A stretch of 12,215 nucleotides of DNA from Pseudomonadaceae bacterium UBA5811 (GCA_002417905.1 DIDB01000212.1:1-12215); one strand, 5' to 3'; positions 1 through 7,163 are shown, counted from the stretch's first letter. Numbers and translations are program-made. The notes: generated by a model from the letters alone, not told the origin.

Positions 1-612
1 CGGGCGTCCGAGGCGGCCCGTGGTGAATTTCGTTTTATTACCGGCCACGCCGGGGCCGGCAAAAGTACCCTGCTGCGCCGGCTGCTGGCCATGGAGCGGC
101 CCTCCAGTGGCAGCCTGTTGCTGGCAGGCCAGGACCTGTCCCGGCTGTCTGGCGCGCAGATTCCCTTTTTGCGCCGCCAGATCGGCGTGGTGTTCCAGAA
201 TCACCAGCTGCTGTCTGACCGTACGGTTTTTGACAATGTGGCCTTGCCCCTGCAGATTCTGGGGCTGCCCCGGGAGGAAACCACCCGGCGGGTGCTGAAT
301 GCCCTGGAGCGGGTCAGCCTGCAGGGCCGGGAACAGCAGTATCCGGCAGACCTCTCCACCGGGCAGCAGCAGCGGGTAGGCATTGCCCGGGCTGTCGTCC
401 ACCGGCCTGCCCTGTTGCTGGCCGATGAGCCTACCGGTAACCTGGATCCACGGCTGGCAGCAGAAATCATGGGTGTGTTTGAAGATATCAACCGGCTGGG
501 AACCACGGTGCTGATTGCCAGCCACGATCTGGCGCTGATTGCCCGGATGCGTCATCGCATGCTGACCCTGCAGCGTGGCCGGCTGATTGGTGACGGGAGA
601 GCCGGCGCATGA
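1..612 (+). CDS. ftsE: Cell division ATP-binding protein FtsE (5' end outside window)
   Basis: FtsE is the cytoplasmic ATPase of the FtsEX complex. It energises FtsX at the division septum to activate peptidoglycan hydrolases. The frame is open from base 1 and gives 203 residues. By alignment from memory to E. coli FtsE (222 aa), about 20 N-terminal residues are missing, so no start is visible. Motifs in window numbering: Walker A GHAGAGKST (15-23), the ERPSSG segment (32-37) matching ERPSAG of E. coli, the Q-loop region VVFQNHQLL, ABC signature LSTGQQQ (118-124), Walker B LLLADEP (138-144), D-loop NLD, and the switch histidine in ASHD. The signature departs from the generic LSGGEQQ. The stop overlaps the ftsX start in ATGA, so the two are probably translationally coupled. 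The family assignment is near certain. Confidence 0.96.
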   Translation, partial: RASEAARGEFRFITGHAGAGKSTLLRRLLAMERPSSGSLLLAGQDLSRLSGAQIPFLRRQIGVVFQNHQLLSDRTVFDNVALPLQILGLPREETTRRVLNALERVSLQGREQQYPADLSTGQQQRVGIARAVVHRPALLLADEPTGNLDPRLAAEIMGVFEDINRLGTTVLIASHDLALIARMRHRMLTLQRGRLIGDGRAGA

Positions 613-1613
613 GTGCAACACGCAATCCGGATCACCGGCCCGCTGAACGGGCCGGTGCAGTGGCCCGGCCCGTGGCTGACCATGAGCCGACGCTGGCCAG
701 CGTGTTCCATGCCTGGCTGGAAAGTCACCGGGCCAGTCTGGCAGACAGCCTGTGGCGGCTGGCCCATCAGCCGCTGGGCAGCCTGTTTACCTGTCTGGTC
801 ATGGCGGTGGCCCTGAGCCTGCCCATGGGGCTGGCCCTGCTGCTGGATAATGTGGAGCGGCTGGGCGGCTCCTGGCAGCGGGCTGCGCAGATTTCTGTTT
901 TTCTGAAAATGGATGTGGACGCGGCTACAGGCCATGCCCTGCGTGACCAGATTGCGGCCCTGCCGGAGGTTGCCGAGGCGGAGTGGATCAGCCGGGAGCA
1001 GGCGCTTGAGGAGTTTGAGCAGCTGTCCGGGCTGGGTGAGGCCCTGCGCGAGCTGCCGGATAATCCGCTGCCCGGTGCGGTGCGGGTGACTCCGGCCGGG
1101 GTGGAGCGCAGCCGGCTGGAGGCCCTGCAGGCCCGGCTGGCCAGCCTGCCGGGGGTGGATCTGGTCCAGCTGGATATGGGCTGGGTCGAGCGGCTGCTGG
1201 CCATCCTGCAGCTGGGTGACCGTTTTGTGTTTGGCCTGTCGGTGCTGCTGATCGCTACCCTGCTGCTGGTGGTAGGCAACACCATCCGCCTGCATATCGA
1301 AAACCGCCGGACAGAAATCGAAGTGGTCAAGCTGGTGGGGGGCACGGACAGTTATGTGCGCCGGCCTTTCCTGTATATGGGCACCCTGTATGGTATCGGG
1401 GCCGGGCTGCTGGCCTGGCTGATCCTGGCCTGCGGGCTGGACTGGCTGAATGAGGCGGTGGTGCGGTTATCCGGCCTTTATGACAGTCCGTTCCGGCTGG
1501 CCGGGGTGCCGCTGGAGGATGGTTTTTCCTTGCTGGCTGGCGCTATTCTACTAGGCTATATCGGTGCCTGGCTGGCGGTGGCCCGTCACCTGCGAGAGCT
1601 GGCCCCGCGTTAG
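609..1613 (+). CDS. ftsX: Cell division protein FtsX, ABC transporter permease-like
   Basis: FtsX is the inner-membrane partner of FtsE and transmits its ATPase cycle to periplasmic hydrolase activators such as EnvC. The product has 334 residues (E. coli 352). It has a hydrophilic cytoplasmic N-terminus (1-55), TM1 at about 57-79, a large periplasmic domain (about 80-205), and three C-terminal TM segments at about 206-226, 253-278 and 305-327. The fold is that of the FtsX/MacB type. The conserved cytoplasmic stretch ENRRTEIEVVKLVGGT (231-246) follows TM2 and is typical of FtsX, where it contacts the ATPase. The start ATG lies in the ATGA overlap with ftsE. The coding sequence ends 123 bp before rpoH, and no terminator is visible between them, so some read-through into rpoH is possible. 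Confidence 0.95.
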   Translation: MSATRNPDHRPAERAGAVARPVADHEPTLASVFHAWLESHRASLADSLWRLAHQPLGSLFTCLVMAVALSLPMGLALLLDNVERLGGSWQRAAQISVFLKMDVDAATGHALRDQIAALPEVAEAEWISREQALEEFEQLSGLGEALRELPDNPLPGAVRVTPAGVERSRLEALQARLASLPGVDLVQLDMGWVERLLAILQLGDRFVFGLSVLLIATLLLVVGNTIRLHIENRRTEIEVVKLVGGTDSYVRRPFLYMGTLYGIGAGLLAWLILACGLDWLNEAVVRLSGLYDSPFRLAGVPLEDGFSLLAGAILLGYIGAWLAVARHLRELAPR

Positions 1614-1654
1614 CTGAAGTGGAATTTCAAACCCTGCAGTCTAACTGATTTTCC

Positions 1655-1683
1655 GGAACTTTGTGTAACGTCTGATATCAAAA
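1655..1683 (+). promoter_or_regulatory. Candidate sigma-E/AlgU-type promoter of rpoH
   Basis: GGAACTT (1655-1661) is followed by a 16-nt spacer and TCAAAA (1678-1683). The -35 is a full match to the sigma-E (RpoE/AlgU) consensus GGAACTT, and the -10 is close to TCTGA/TCAAA. The 16-nt spacing equals that of the sigma-E-dependent P3 promoter of E. coli rpoH as I recall it. Transcription would start near 1689 and leave a leader of about 50 nt. The site is inferred from sequence only. A separate housekeeping promoter was not clear in the ftsX-rpoH gap. Confidence 0.7.
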
Positions 1684-1725
1684 CGGGTGTAGTGCAGAAG
1701 GAAAGCACTCAGGCATCTACATCCT

Positions 1726-1731
1726 GGAGGA
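1726..1731 (+). promoter_or_regulatory. Shine-Dalgarno of rpoH
   Basis: GGAGGA lies 5 nt before the ATG at 1737. It fixes the rpoH start there rather than at the upstream in-frame codon at 1692. It also gives a 284-residue product, the same length as E. coli RpoH. Confidence 0.85.
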
Positions 1732-1736
1732 ACCGT

Positions 1737-2591
1737 ATGACAACGTCTCTGCAACCTGTTCAGACCCTGGTCCCGGGCGCCAACCTGGAGGCCTACATCC
1801 AGACAGTCAACAGTCTGCCGCTGCTGTCTGCCGAGCAGGAGCGCGGACTGGCTGACCGGCTGTTCTACCATCAGGATCTGGATGCGGCCCGGCAGCTGGT
1901 GCTGGCCCACCTGCGCTTTGTGGTGCATATCGCCCGCAGCTATTCGGGATATGGCCTGGCCCAGGCGGATCTGATCCAGGAAGGCAATGTGGGGCTGATG
2001 AAGGCCGTCAAGCGCTTTAACCCGGAAATGGGGGTGCGGCTGGTGTCTTTTGCCGTGCACTGGATCCGGGCCGAGATTCATGAGTTCATCCTGCGCAACT
2101 GGCGGATTGTCAAGGTGGCGACCACCAAATCCCAGCGCAAGCTGTTCTTCAACCTGCGCAGCCAGAAAAAACGCCTGGCATGGCTGAATAACGAGGAGGT
2201 TTCCTCGGTGGCTGAGACTTTGGGGGTAGACCCCAAAGAAGTCCGGGAAATGGAAAGCCGGCTGGCCGGGCTGGACATGGCCTTTGATCCGGCCGCCGAT
2301 GCGGATGACGACAGCGCCTGGCAGTCTCCGGCACATTATCTGGAAGATAACCGCTATGACCCGGCCCGCCAGCTGGAAGAGGCAGACTGGTCTGACAGCT
2401 CCAGCCACAGCCTGCATGAGGCGCTGGAGGGGCTGGACGAGCGCAGCCGGGATATCCTGCAGCAGCGCTGGCTGGCCGAGCACAAGGCCACCCTGCACGA
2501 GCTGGCTGCCAAATACAATGTATCGGCCGAGCGTATCCGCCAGCTGGAAAAAAATGCCCTGAACCGGCTGAAAGGTGTCATTCAGGCCTGA
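1737..2591 (+). CDS. rpoH: RNA polymerase heat-shock sigma factor RpoH (sigma-32)
   Basis: RpoH directs RNA polymerase to heat-shock promoters (chaperones and proteases). The product has 284 residues, the E. coli length. Region 2 is strongly conserved: [20 protein letters not shown] (59-78), then [19 protein letters not shown] (78-96) and the -10 recognition stretch [17 protein letters not shown] (101-117). The RpoH box QRKLFFNLR (133-141), which is diagnostic for sigma-32 and linked to core binding and DnaK/FtsH control, is intact. Region 4 ends with the helix-turn-helix [16 protein letters not shown] (260-275). A strong SD supports the start. The gene sits after ftsEX, the usual order in this group, and has its own sigma-E-like promoter and downstream terminator. 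A 5-bp stem (AGTGC/GCACT, 1691-1695 with 1705-1709) is the only leader structure seen. Confidence 0.97.
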   Translation: MTTSLQPVQTLVPGANLEAYIQTVNSLPLLSAEQERGLADRLFYHQDLDAARQLVLAHLRFVVHIARSYSGYGLAQADLIQEGNVGLMKAVKRFNPEMGVRLVSFAVHWIRAEIHEFILRNWRIVKVATTKSQRKLFFNLRSQKKRLAWLNNEEVSSVAETLGVDPKEVREMESRLAGLDMAFDPAADADDDSAWQSPAHYLEDNRYDPARQLEEADWSDSSSHSLHEALEGLDERSRDILQQRWLAEHKATLHELAAKYNVSAERIRQLEKNALNRLKGVIQA

Positions 2592-2610
2592 ATCTGGGGG
2601 CGTTGTCAGG

Positions 2611-2637
2611 AAAACCCGGCCTGCTGCCGGGTTTTTT
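2611..2637 (+). terminator. Intrinsic terminator after rpoH, possibly bidirectional
   Basis: A 10-bp perfect stem, AAAACCCGGC (2611-2620) with GCCGGGTTTT (2626-2635), has the loop CTGCT and is followed by more T residues. It lies 19 nt after the rpoH stop. On the minus strand the same hairpin is followed by TTTT, so it may also stop transcripts of the converging c-di-GMP gene that ends at 2655. Confidence 0.9.
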
Positions 2638-2654
2638 ATTGGAGCCACAGGCTT

Positions 2655-4667
2655 TCAGAGGCTGTTTATGGCCTGCTCCAGCAGACCCTCGCCGGAGAAG
2701 CCGGCCGGGTAGAGCGGCTGATCCGGCGGCTCCTGGCCGTACTGCATGGCGGGTTCGTTCTGCCAGCAGATTTCCCCGGCCGGGGCCGGGCGGCCGAAAC
2801 CGTAGCCCTGACCCAGGTCACAGTGATGCTGCAGCAGGAAGGCAGCCTGCTGGCTGTTTTCAATGCCTTCGGCGACCACCCGCAGCCCCAGGTTATGGGC
2901 CAGAGAAATGACTGAGCGGGTGATGGCGGCATCATCCCGGTCATCCGGCAGACCCCGGACAAACCCCTGGTCCAGCTTGAGCTTGTGTACCTTCATCCGC
3001 TTCAGGCGCTGCAGTGAAGAGTAGCCCGTTCCAAAATCGTCGATGGCCAGCCGCACGCCCAGCCGGCGCAGGCGCTCCAGCTGGCGCATGGCGCCGTCGG
3101 CATCTTCCATGACGGCGCTTTCGGTGATTTCCAGCAGCAGATGCTCTGCAGACAGTCGGGTGGTTGCCAGAGTTTCGGCCACCTGGGTATCCAGCTCCAC
3201 CTTGTGGAACAGCCGGCTGGAGATATTGACCGAGATATAGTCCAGGTTTCGCCCTTCATCCAGCCAGCGGCGCATCTGCAGGCAGGCCTGCTCCATGATC
3301 TGCCGGTCGATGGCTGCGATCAGCCCGCTTTCTTCGGCAATGGGGATAAAACGGGCTGGCGGAATCAGCCCCTGTTCAGGGTGATTCCAGCGGGCCAGCG
3401 CCTCAAAGCCGGTAATCCGGCCGCTGCGCAGCTCATGGATGGGCTGGTAGAACGGCACCAGCTGCTGCTGTTCCAGCGCCTGGCGCAGGGAAACCGCCAG
3501 CTGGACCCGTTCACAGGCCTGGCTGGTCAGCTCCTGGCTATAGAAAGCATAGGTGGCCCGGCCATTGGCCTTGGCCTTGAACAGCGCCGAATCCGCATTG
3601 CGCAACAGCTGCTCGACTGTTTCCGCGTCACCGGGATACAGGGCGATGCCGATGCTGGCACTGACAAAAAGCTCATGACCGTCCACCACAAACACCGTTT
3701 GCAGGTCTTCCAGAACCTGCATGGCCAGGGTAGCCGCCCGGCCCGCCGGACAATGCTAACAGAGCAGGGCCAGCTCGTCGCCACCCATCCGGGCCAGGGT
3801 GATACCGCTCTGCTGATGGCGGCGCAGCCGGGTGGCAAACTCTTTCAGCAGGGCATCGCCCGTATTGTGGCCGAGACTTTCGTTGATGTTCTTGAAGTGG
3901 TCCACATCAATCAGCAGCAGGGCTCCGCCGGCCTCAGTCCGGCCGGTACCGGGTGCCGGGCAGGCCTGCTCCAGCTGCTTGCGGGCCAGCTCCAGAAACA
4001 GCAGCCGGTTAGGCAGGTCCAGCAACTGGTCATAGTGGGACAGGTAAGCCAGATCATCCCGGGAGCGTTTGAGCAGGGTAATGTCTGAAAAGACGCCTAC
4101 ATAATGGGCCAGCTGCTCATCATCGTTGTAGACGGCCCGGATGGTCTGCCACTGGGGATACAGCTCACCACTCTTGCGGCGGTTCCAGATTTCGCCACTC
4201 CAGATCCGGTGCTGTGTCAGGGTCTGCCACATCTCCTGGTAAAAGGCCTGGTCATGCAGGCCTGAGGCAAACAGGGCCGGTGTCTGGCCGATCACCTCAG
4301 TGGGGCTATAGCCGGTAATCCGGCTGAGGGCCGAATTGATATGGGTAATCCTGCAGTCGGGCCCGGTAACGACCACCCCTTCCTGGGTTGACTCAAAAAC
4401 GGCGGCAGCAGTACGCAGATAGTCTTCCTGCTGGCGTTGGGCCCGGCGTTGCTGCCGGAACTGCCGGATAAAATACAGTCCGGCCAGATAGATCAGCAGG
4501 GCGGTTACTGCGACGAATCCGAAGCCCTTGAGGGTCTGGAGCTCACTGACATCCGCTACGCTTTCTGACCAGCCAGCCAGCAGCTGGTCGCTGAGAAAGA
4601 TCCAGAACCAGGCCGCCAGGCAGTAAACCAGACACAGGCATAACAGCTTTGCGTGTGTTTTTTTCAT
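2655..4667 (-). pseudogene. PAS-GGDEF-EAL membrane protein gene interrupted by an in-frame TAG
   Basis: Read through, the frame encodes 670 codons of a c-di-GMP signalling protein. Two N-terminal TM segments (about 8-30, including WFWIFLSDQLL, and 49-70) are followed by a PAS domain (about 85-200) and a GGDEF domain (about 205-375). The GGDEF signature is the variant GGDEL (295-299), preceded by LLIDVDHFKNINESLGH. An EAL phosphodiesterase domain (about 387-635) completes it. Codon 304, five residues after GGDEL, is TAG (3756-3758). The frame resumes at once with a normal GGDEF second half (SASIGIALYP) and an EAL domain that keeps its expected residues: EAL (422-424), the VNIS asparagine, EITES, DDFGTGYSS, a lysine at 564, AEGIE and QGYGFGRP. 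No frameshift is present. As written, translation gives a 303-aa protein truncated in GGDEF (3756-4667) and possibly a separate 355-aa GGDEF-remnant-EAL product from ATG 3722 (2655-3722), though no good SD precedes that ATG. The lack of decay suggests a recent mutation, suppression or a sequence error. Output and ligand are unknown. Confidence 0.85.
3756..3758 (-). other. In-frame amber codon within the GGDEF domain
   Basis: The plus strand reads CTA, giving TAG on the coding strand between LALLC and HCPAGRAATLAM. The reading frame is the same on both sides, so one base substitution (for example from CAG, TGG or AAG) would restore a full-length protein. Confidence 0.9.
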
Positions 4668-4700
4668 GTCCTACCAGGTACAGCCAAACGTTCATGCAGT

Positions 4701-4709
4701 TTTATAGCA
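4701..4709 (-). promoter_or_regulatory. Extended -10 promoter of the PAS-GGDEF-EAL gene
   Basis: On the minus strand the sequence TGCTATAAA matches an extended -10 element (TGnTATAAT). No convincing -35 lies 16-18 nt upstream, as expected for an extended -10 promoter. Transcription would start near 4694, about 27 nt before the ATG at 4667. The surrounding DNA is much more AT-rich than its neighbours. Confidence 0.5.
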
Positions 4710-4745
4710 TCAAATAAATGACTGAGAGGCGTTTTGATTTGATGC
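4707..4745. repeat. Inverted repeat overlapping the promoter (operator candidate)
   Basis: GCATCAAAT (4707-4715) and ATTTGATGC (4737-4745) are perfect 9-bp inverted arms separated by 21 bp, so their centres are 30 bp apart. The left arm overlaps the TGC of the extended -10, and the right arm lies in the -40 region of the same promoter. The spacing suggests a site for a dimeric or paired regulator, but the regulator is not identifiable. No gene lies in the 4668-4805 gap, and nothing else was recognised there. Confidence 0.5.
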
Positions 4746-4805
4746 AGGGTTTCGTCTGACTATTACCGGAAAATTGCAGCATGCAGTTATTCGGTGCAGG
4801 CAAAA

Positions 4806-5549
4806 TTAGTCGTCCAGCCGGTCAAGATAGCGGGCTCCGCCAAGCTGGCGGATTTGCTGGCGGATCCAGCTGGCCCGGGCACTGACCTGCGGGGCAGGAT
4901 GGGCCGCGTCCCGGCCGACAGGATCTGGCAGGATGGCGGCCAGCAGGCTGGCCTGCTGCAGGGTCAGGTGACTGGCGTCTGCTCCAAAATAGTGCCTGGC
5001 GGCGGCCTGGGCGCCGAAGATGCCGCGATCCCATTCAGCACTGTTCAGGTAGATTTCCAGAATGCGCTGCTTGGACCAGCAGCTTTCCAGCAACAGGGTA
5101 AACCAGGCTTCAAGGCCTTTGCGCAGCCAGCTGCGGCCACTCCATAAAAACATGTTTTTGGCCACCTGCTGGCTGATGGTGCTGGCCCCGCGCAGCGCAC
5201 CGCCGGCGCTGTTATGGCGGAAAGCCGCCAGGATGGCCCCGGTATCAAAACCATGGTGCTGCGGGAATTTCTGGTCCTCGGCGGCCAGCACAGCCAGCTT
5301 CAGGCTGTCCGGCAGCTCTGTCCAGGGCCGCCATGAATGCTGGATGTCCAGGGGCTGCTGCTCCAGCCAGGCACTGGTCTGGCGTTCGGCCATCAGCGCG
5401 GTGAGGGGCGGATCGATCCAGCGCCAGGGCAGGACCAGCAACAGGCTGAGCAGGGCCAGTTGCAGCGGGATACGCCACAGCCAGTGTTTCCAGTGGCCTG
5501 TTCGCACCGGCTCAGCACCGGCTGCCAGATGTCCGGGCGCGCTGGTCAA
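4806..5549 (-). CDS. mtgA: Monofunctional biosynthetic peptidoglycan glycosyltransferase MtgA
   Basis: MtgA polymerises lipid II into glycan strands at the outer face of the inner membrane (GT51 family). The 247-residue reading has one TM anchor at about 27-45 and then the GT51 motifs in order: EDQKFPQHHGF (91-101, E91 the expected catalytic glutamate), GASTISQQVAKN (121-132), RKGLEAW (143-149) and KQRILEIYLN (160-169). There is no transpeptidase domain, which separates it from class A PBPs. The start is uncertain. The frame has no ATG before residue 53, which is beyond the anchor, and an upstream stop sits at 5601-5603. TTG at 5549 or GTG at residue 15 (5507) are therefore the realistic choices, and neither has a clear SD. 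The gene is divergent from the DUF423 gene, and its 3' end lies upstream of the c-di-GMP gene on the same strand. Confidence 0.92.
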   Translation of the reverse strand: MTSAPGHLAAGAEPVRTGHWKHWLWRIPLQLALLSLLLVLPWRWIDPPLTALMAERQTSAWLEQQPLDIQHSWRPWTELPDSLKLAVLAAEDQKFPQHHGFDTGAILAAFRHNSAGGALRGASTISQQVAKNMFLWSGRSWLRKGLEAWFTLLLESCWSKQRILEIYLNSAEWDRGIFGAQAAARHYFGADASHLTLQQASLLAAILPDPVGRDAAHPAPQVSARASWIRQQIRQLGGARYLDRLDD

Positions 5550-5606
5550 TGCCGGCGGCCCCGGATAGGGTGCTGGATGTGTTTCTGTGATCCGGGGTGT
5601 TCAATG

Positions 5607-5975
5607 ATGCGTTCCTTTCTGTTGCTGGCGGCATTTTTTGGGTTTACCGGTGTCGTTCTTGGGGCACTGGGAGCCCATGCACTGCAGGGCAAGCTTACCC
5701 CAGAGTTTAGTGTGGCATTCCAGACCGCTGTGCATTACCAGCAGGTCCATGCCCTGGCACTACTGGGTGTGGCGGTGCTGGCGCTGCACCAGCATAGTGG
5801 CTGGCTGACCCTGGCGGCCTGGCTGTTCTGCGCGGGTATCCTGCTGTTTTCCGGCAGCCTGTATCTGCTGGTATCCGGGCTGGGCCGGCCGGGGCTGATT
5901 ACACCGCTGGGCGGGCTGGCCCTGATGGGTGGCTGGCTCTGTCTGGGGATTGCAGCCTGGCGCAGCCGGCCCTGA
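5607..5975 (+). CDS. DUF423 family small membrane protein
   Basis: This is a hydrophobic protein of 122 residues with about four TM segments. The N-terminal pattern FTGVVLGALGAHAL, then HYQQVHALALLGVAVL, the FSGSLYLL motif and TPLGGLALMGGW match the DUF423/YgdD family. The molecular function is unknown; the protein should sit in the inner membrane. Two adjacent ATGs (5604 and 5607) are possible. The second is preferred because GGGGTG (5594-5599) is then 7 nt upstream. The frame stays open upstream to 5337, but that stretch is antisense to mtgA and unlike the family. The gene next to thiS in this position is common in Pseudomonas-like genomes, with no known link to thiamine. Confidence 0.88.
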   Translation: MRSFLLLAAFFGFTGVVLGALGAHALQGKLTPEFSVAFQTAVHYQQVHALALLGVAVLALHQHSGWLTLAAWLFCAGILLFSGSLYLLVSGLGRPGLITPLGGLALMGGWLCLGIAAWRSRP

Positions 5976-5980
5976 ACGGG

Positions 5981-6009
5981 TTGGTTGCCTGGCGCTTCGC
6001 CGCTAGAAT
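5981..6009 (+). promoter_or_regulatory. Sigma-70 promoter for thiS-thiG
   Basis: TTGGTT (5981-5986), a 17-nt spacer and TAGAAT (6004-6009; 5 of 6 to TATAAT) lie just after the DUF423 stop. Transcription would begin near 6016, about 25 nt before the thiS ATG. That leaves no room for a TPP riboswitch in this leader. Confidence 0.65.
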
Positions 6010-6040
6010 GGATCCCCTTTCTGCCGGACAGGCATCCAGC

Positions 6041-6244
6041 ATGCAGATTACATTGAATGGTGAACCCTACGGGCTGCCTGCCGGGTCCGTGAGCCTGGCT
6101 GACCTGCTGGAGCGGCTGGAGCTGGCCGGCCGGCGGGTGGCCATCGAACTGAACCGGGAAATCGTACCGCGCAGCCAGCATGCAACTACCCTGCTGACGG
6201 CCGGGGATCATGTTGAAATCGTGCATGCCATCGGTGGCGGCTAG
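6041..6244 (+). CDS. thiS: Sulfur carrier protein ThiS
   Basis: ThiS is a small ubiquitin-like protein. Its C-terminal Gly-Gly is adenylated and thiocarboxylated, and it then gives sulfur to the thiazole ring in thiamine synthesis. The product has 67 residues, typical for the family. It begins [10 protein letters not shown], contains [14 protein letters not shown] (34-47) and ends HAIGGG, the required di-glycine tail. GGACAGG (6026-6032) lies 8 nt before the ATG and serves as the SD. In-frame codons further upstream, as far as 5981, would run through the promoter and are rejected. It is followed 50 bp later by thiG, whose product uses ThiS-thiocarboxylate directly. Confidence 0.95.
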   Translation: MQITLNGEPYGLPAGSVSLADLLERLELAGRRVAIELNREIVPRSQHATTLLTAGDHVEIVHAIGGG

Positions 6245-6281
6245 TCTCCGGCGGCACTACCGGCCCCTCCCTTCCGACCAT

Positions 6282-6287
6282 GAGGAA
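6282..6287 (+). promoter_or_regulatory. Shine-Dalgarno deciding the thiG start
   Basis: GAGGAA lies 7 nt before the ATG at 6295. It overlaps the alternative ATG at 6280, which itself has no SD, so 6295 is the likely start. Confidence 0.75.
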
Positions 6288-6294
6288 TCACGCC

Positions 6295-7089
6295 ATGTCT
6301 GCCCTACCTGTCGATAAGCCCTTTGTCATTGCCGGCCGCACCTATCCGTCCCGGCTGCTGGTGGGGACCGGCAAATACCGGGATCTTGAGGAAACCCGGC
6401 AGGCCATCGAGGCCTCGGGGGCGGATATCGTCACAGTAGCCGTGCGCCGGACCAATATTGGCCAGAACCCGGATGAGCCGAACCTGCTGGATGTCATTGA
6501 TCCGCAGCGCTATACCATCCTGCCCAATACCGCCGGCTGCTTTGATGCGGAGGAGGCCATCCGTACCTGCCGGCTGGCCCGGGAACTGCTGGATGGTCAT
6601 AACTTGGTCAAGCTGGAGGTTCTGGCTGACCAGAAGACGTTGTTTCCCAATGTGGTCGAAACCCTGAAAGCCGCCGAGGTGCTGGTCCGGGAAGGGTTTG
6701 ACGTGATGGTTTATACCAGCGATGACCCCATCGTGGCCCGGCAGCTGGCGGAAACCGGCTGCATTGCCGTAATGCCGCTGGCCGGGCTGATCGGCAGCGG
6801 GCTGGGCATCTGCAACCCCTATAATCTGCAGATTATCCTGGAGGAAGCCCGGGTGCCGGTGCTGGTGGATGCCGGGGTGGGAACCGCCTCGGATGCCACC
6901 ATTGCCATGGAGCTGGGCTGTGATGCCGTGCTGATGAACAGTGCCATTGCCCATGCCCGGCACCCGCTGCTGATGGCCCGGGCCATGAAACATGCTATCG
7001 AGGCGGGCCGGATGGCCTGGCTGGCCGGCCGGATGCCGAAAAAGCGCTATGCCAGCGCCTCGTCCCCGCTGGAGGGGCTGGTCAGCTAG
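6295..7089 (+). CDS. thiG: Thiazole synthase ThiG
   Basis: ThiG forms the thiamine thiazole phosphate from 1-deoxy-D-xylulose 5-phosphate, dehydroglycine or iminoacetate, and ThiS-thiocarboxylate in the cytoplasm. The product has 264 residues in a TIM-barrel pattern. Conserved stretches are RLLVGTGKY (20-28), [11 protein letters not shown] (48-58), ILPNTAGCF (75-83), [10 protein letters not shown] (103-112, with K106 the expected Schiff-base lysine), [16 protein letters not shown] (160-175), [13 protein letters not shown] (189-201) and VLMNSAIA (212-219). The length matches the Pseudomonas protein as I recall it. It is co-transcribed with thiS and ends at a strong terminator. The enzyme that supplies dehydroglycine is not in this window. 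Confidence 0.97.
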   Translation: MSALPVDKPFVIAGRTYPSRLLVGTGKYRDLEETRQAIEASGADIVTVAVRRTNIGQNPDEPNLLDVIDPQRYTILPNTAGCFDAEEAIRTCRLARELLDGHNLVKLEVLADQKTLFPNVVETLKAAEVLVREGFDVMVYTSDDPIVARQLAETGCIAVMPLAGLIGSGLGICNPYNLQIILEEARVPVLVDAGVGTASDATIAMELGCDAVLMNSAIAHARHPLLMARAMKHAIEAGRMAWLAGRMPKKRYASASSPLEGLVS

Positions 7090-7114
7090 ACTGCCCGTTT
7101 TTTGGGCTTCCAGA

Positions 7115-7143
7115 GGGCCGGACACTGCTGTCCGGCCTTTTTT
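7115..7143 (+). terminator. Intrinsic terminator after thiG
   Basis: A 9-bp perfect G+C-rich stem, GGCCGGACA (7116-7124) with TGTCCGGCC (7129-7137), has the loop CTGC and is followed by six T residues. It lies 25 nt after the thiG stop and only 20 nt before the trmB ATG. Confidence 0.92.
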
Positions 7144-7163
7144 ATCCACAGAGACTGTCGCTG

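Noticed and set aside
1692..1736. Upstream start extending RpoH by 15 residues
   Set aside because: The ATG at 1737 has a strong SD and gives exactly 284 residues; the extension lies within the leader.
3141..4088. 315-codon plus-strand open frame across the c-di-GMP gene
   Set aside because: It is the antisense image of GGDEF and EAL codons, rich in Gln, Leu and Gly, with no recognisable domain or SD.
4746..4805. Terminator after mtgA
   Set aside because: Only short TGCA repeats are present; no stable stem with a U-run is seen in this stretch.
5337..5606. N-terminal extension of the DUF423 protein
   Set aside because: The extension is antisense to mtgA and unlike the DUF423 N-terminus, which begins at the ATG at 5604/5607.
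5976..6040. TPP riboswitch before thiS
   Set aside because: The gap is only 65 bp, already holds a promoter, and no conserved TPP-aptamer elements are visible.
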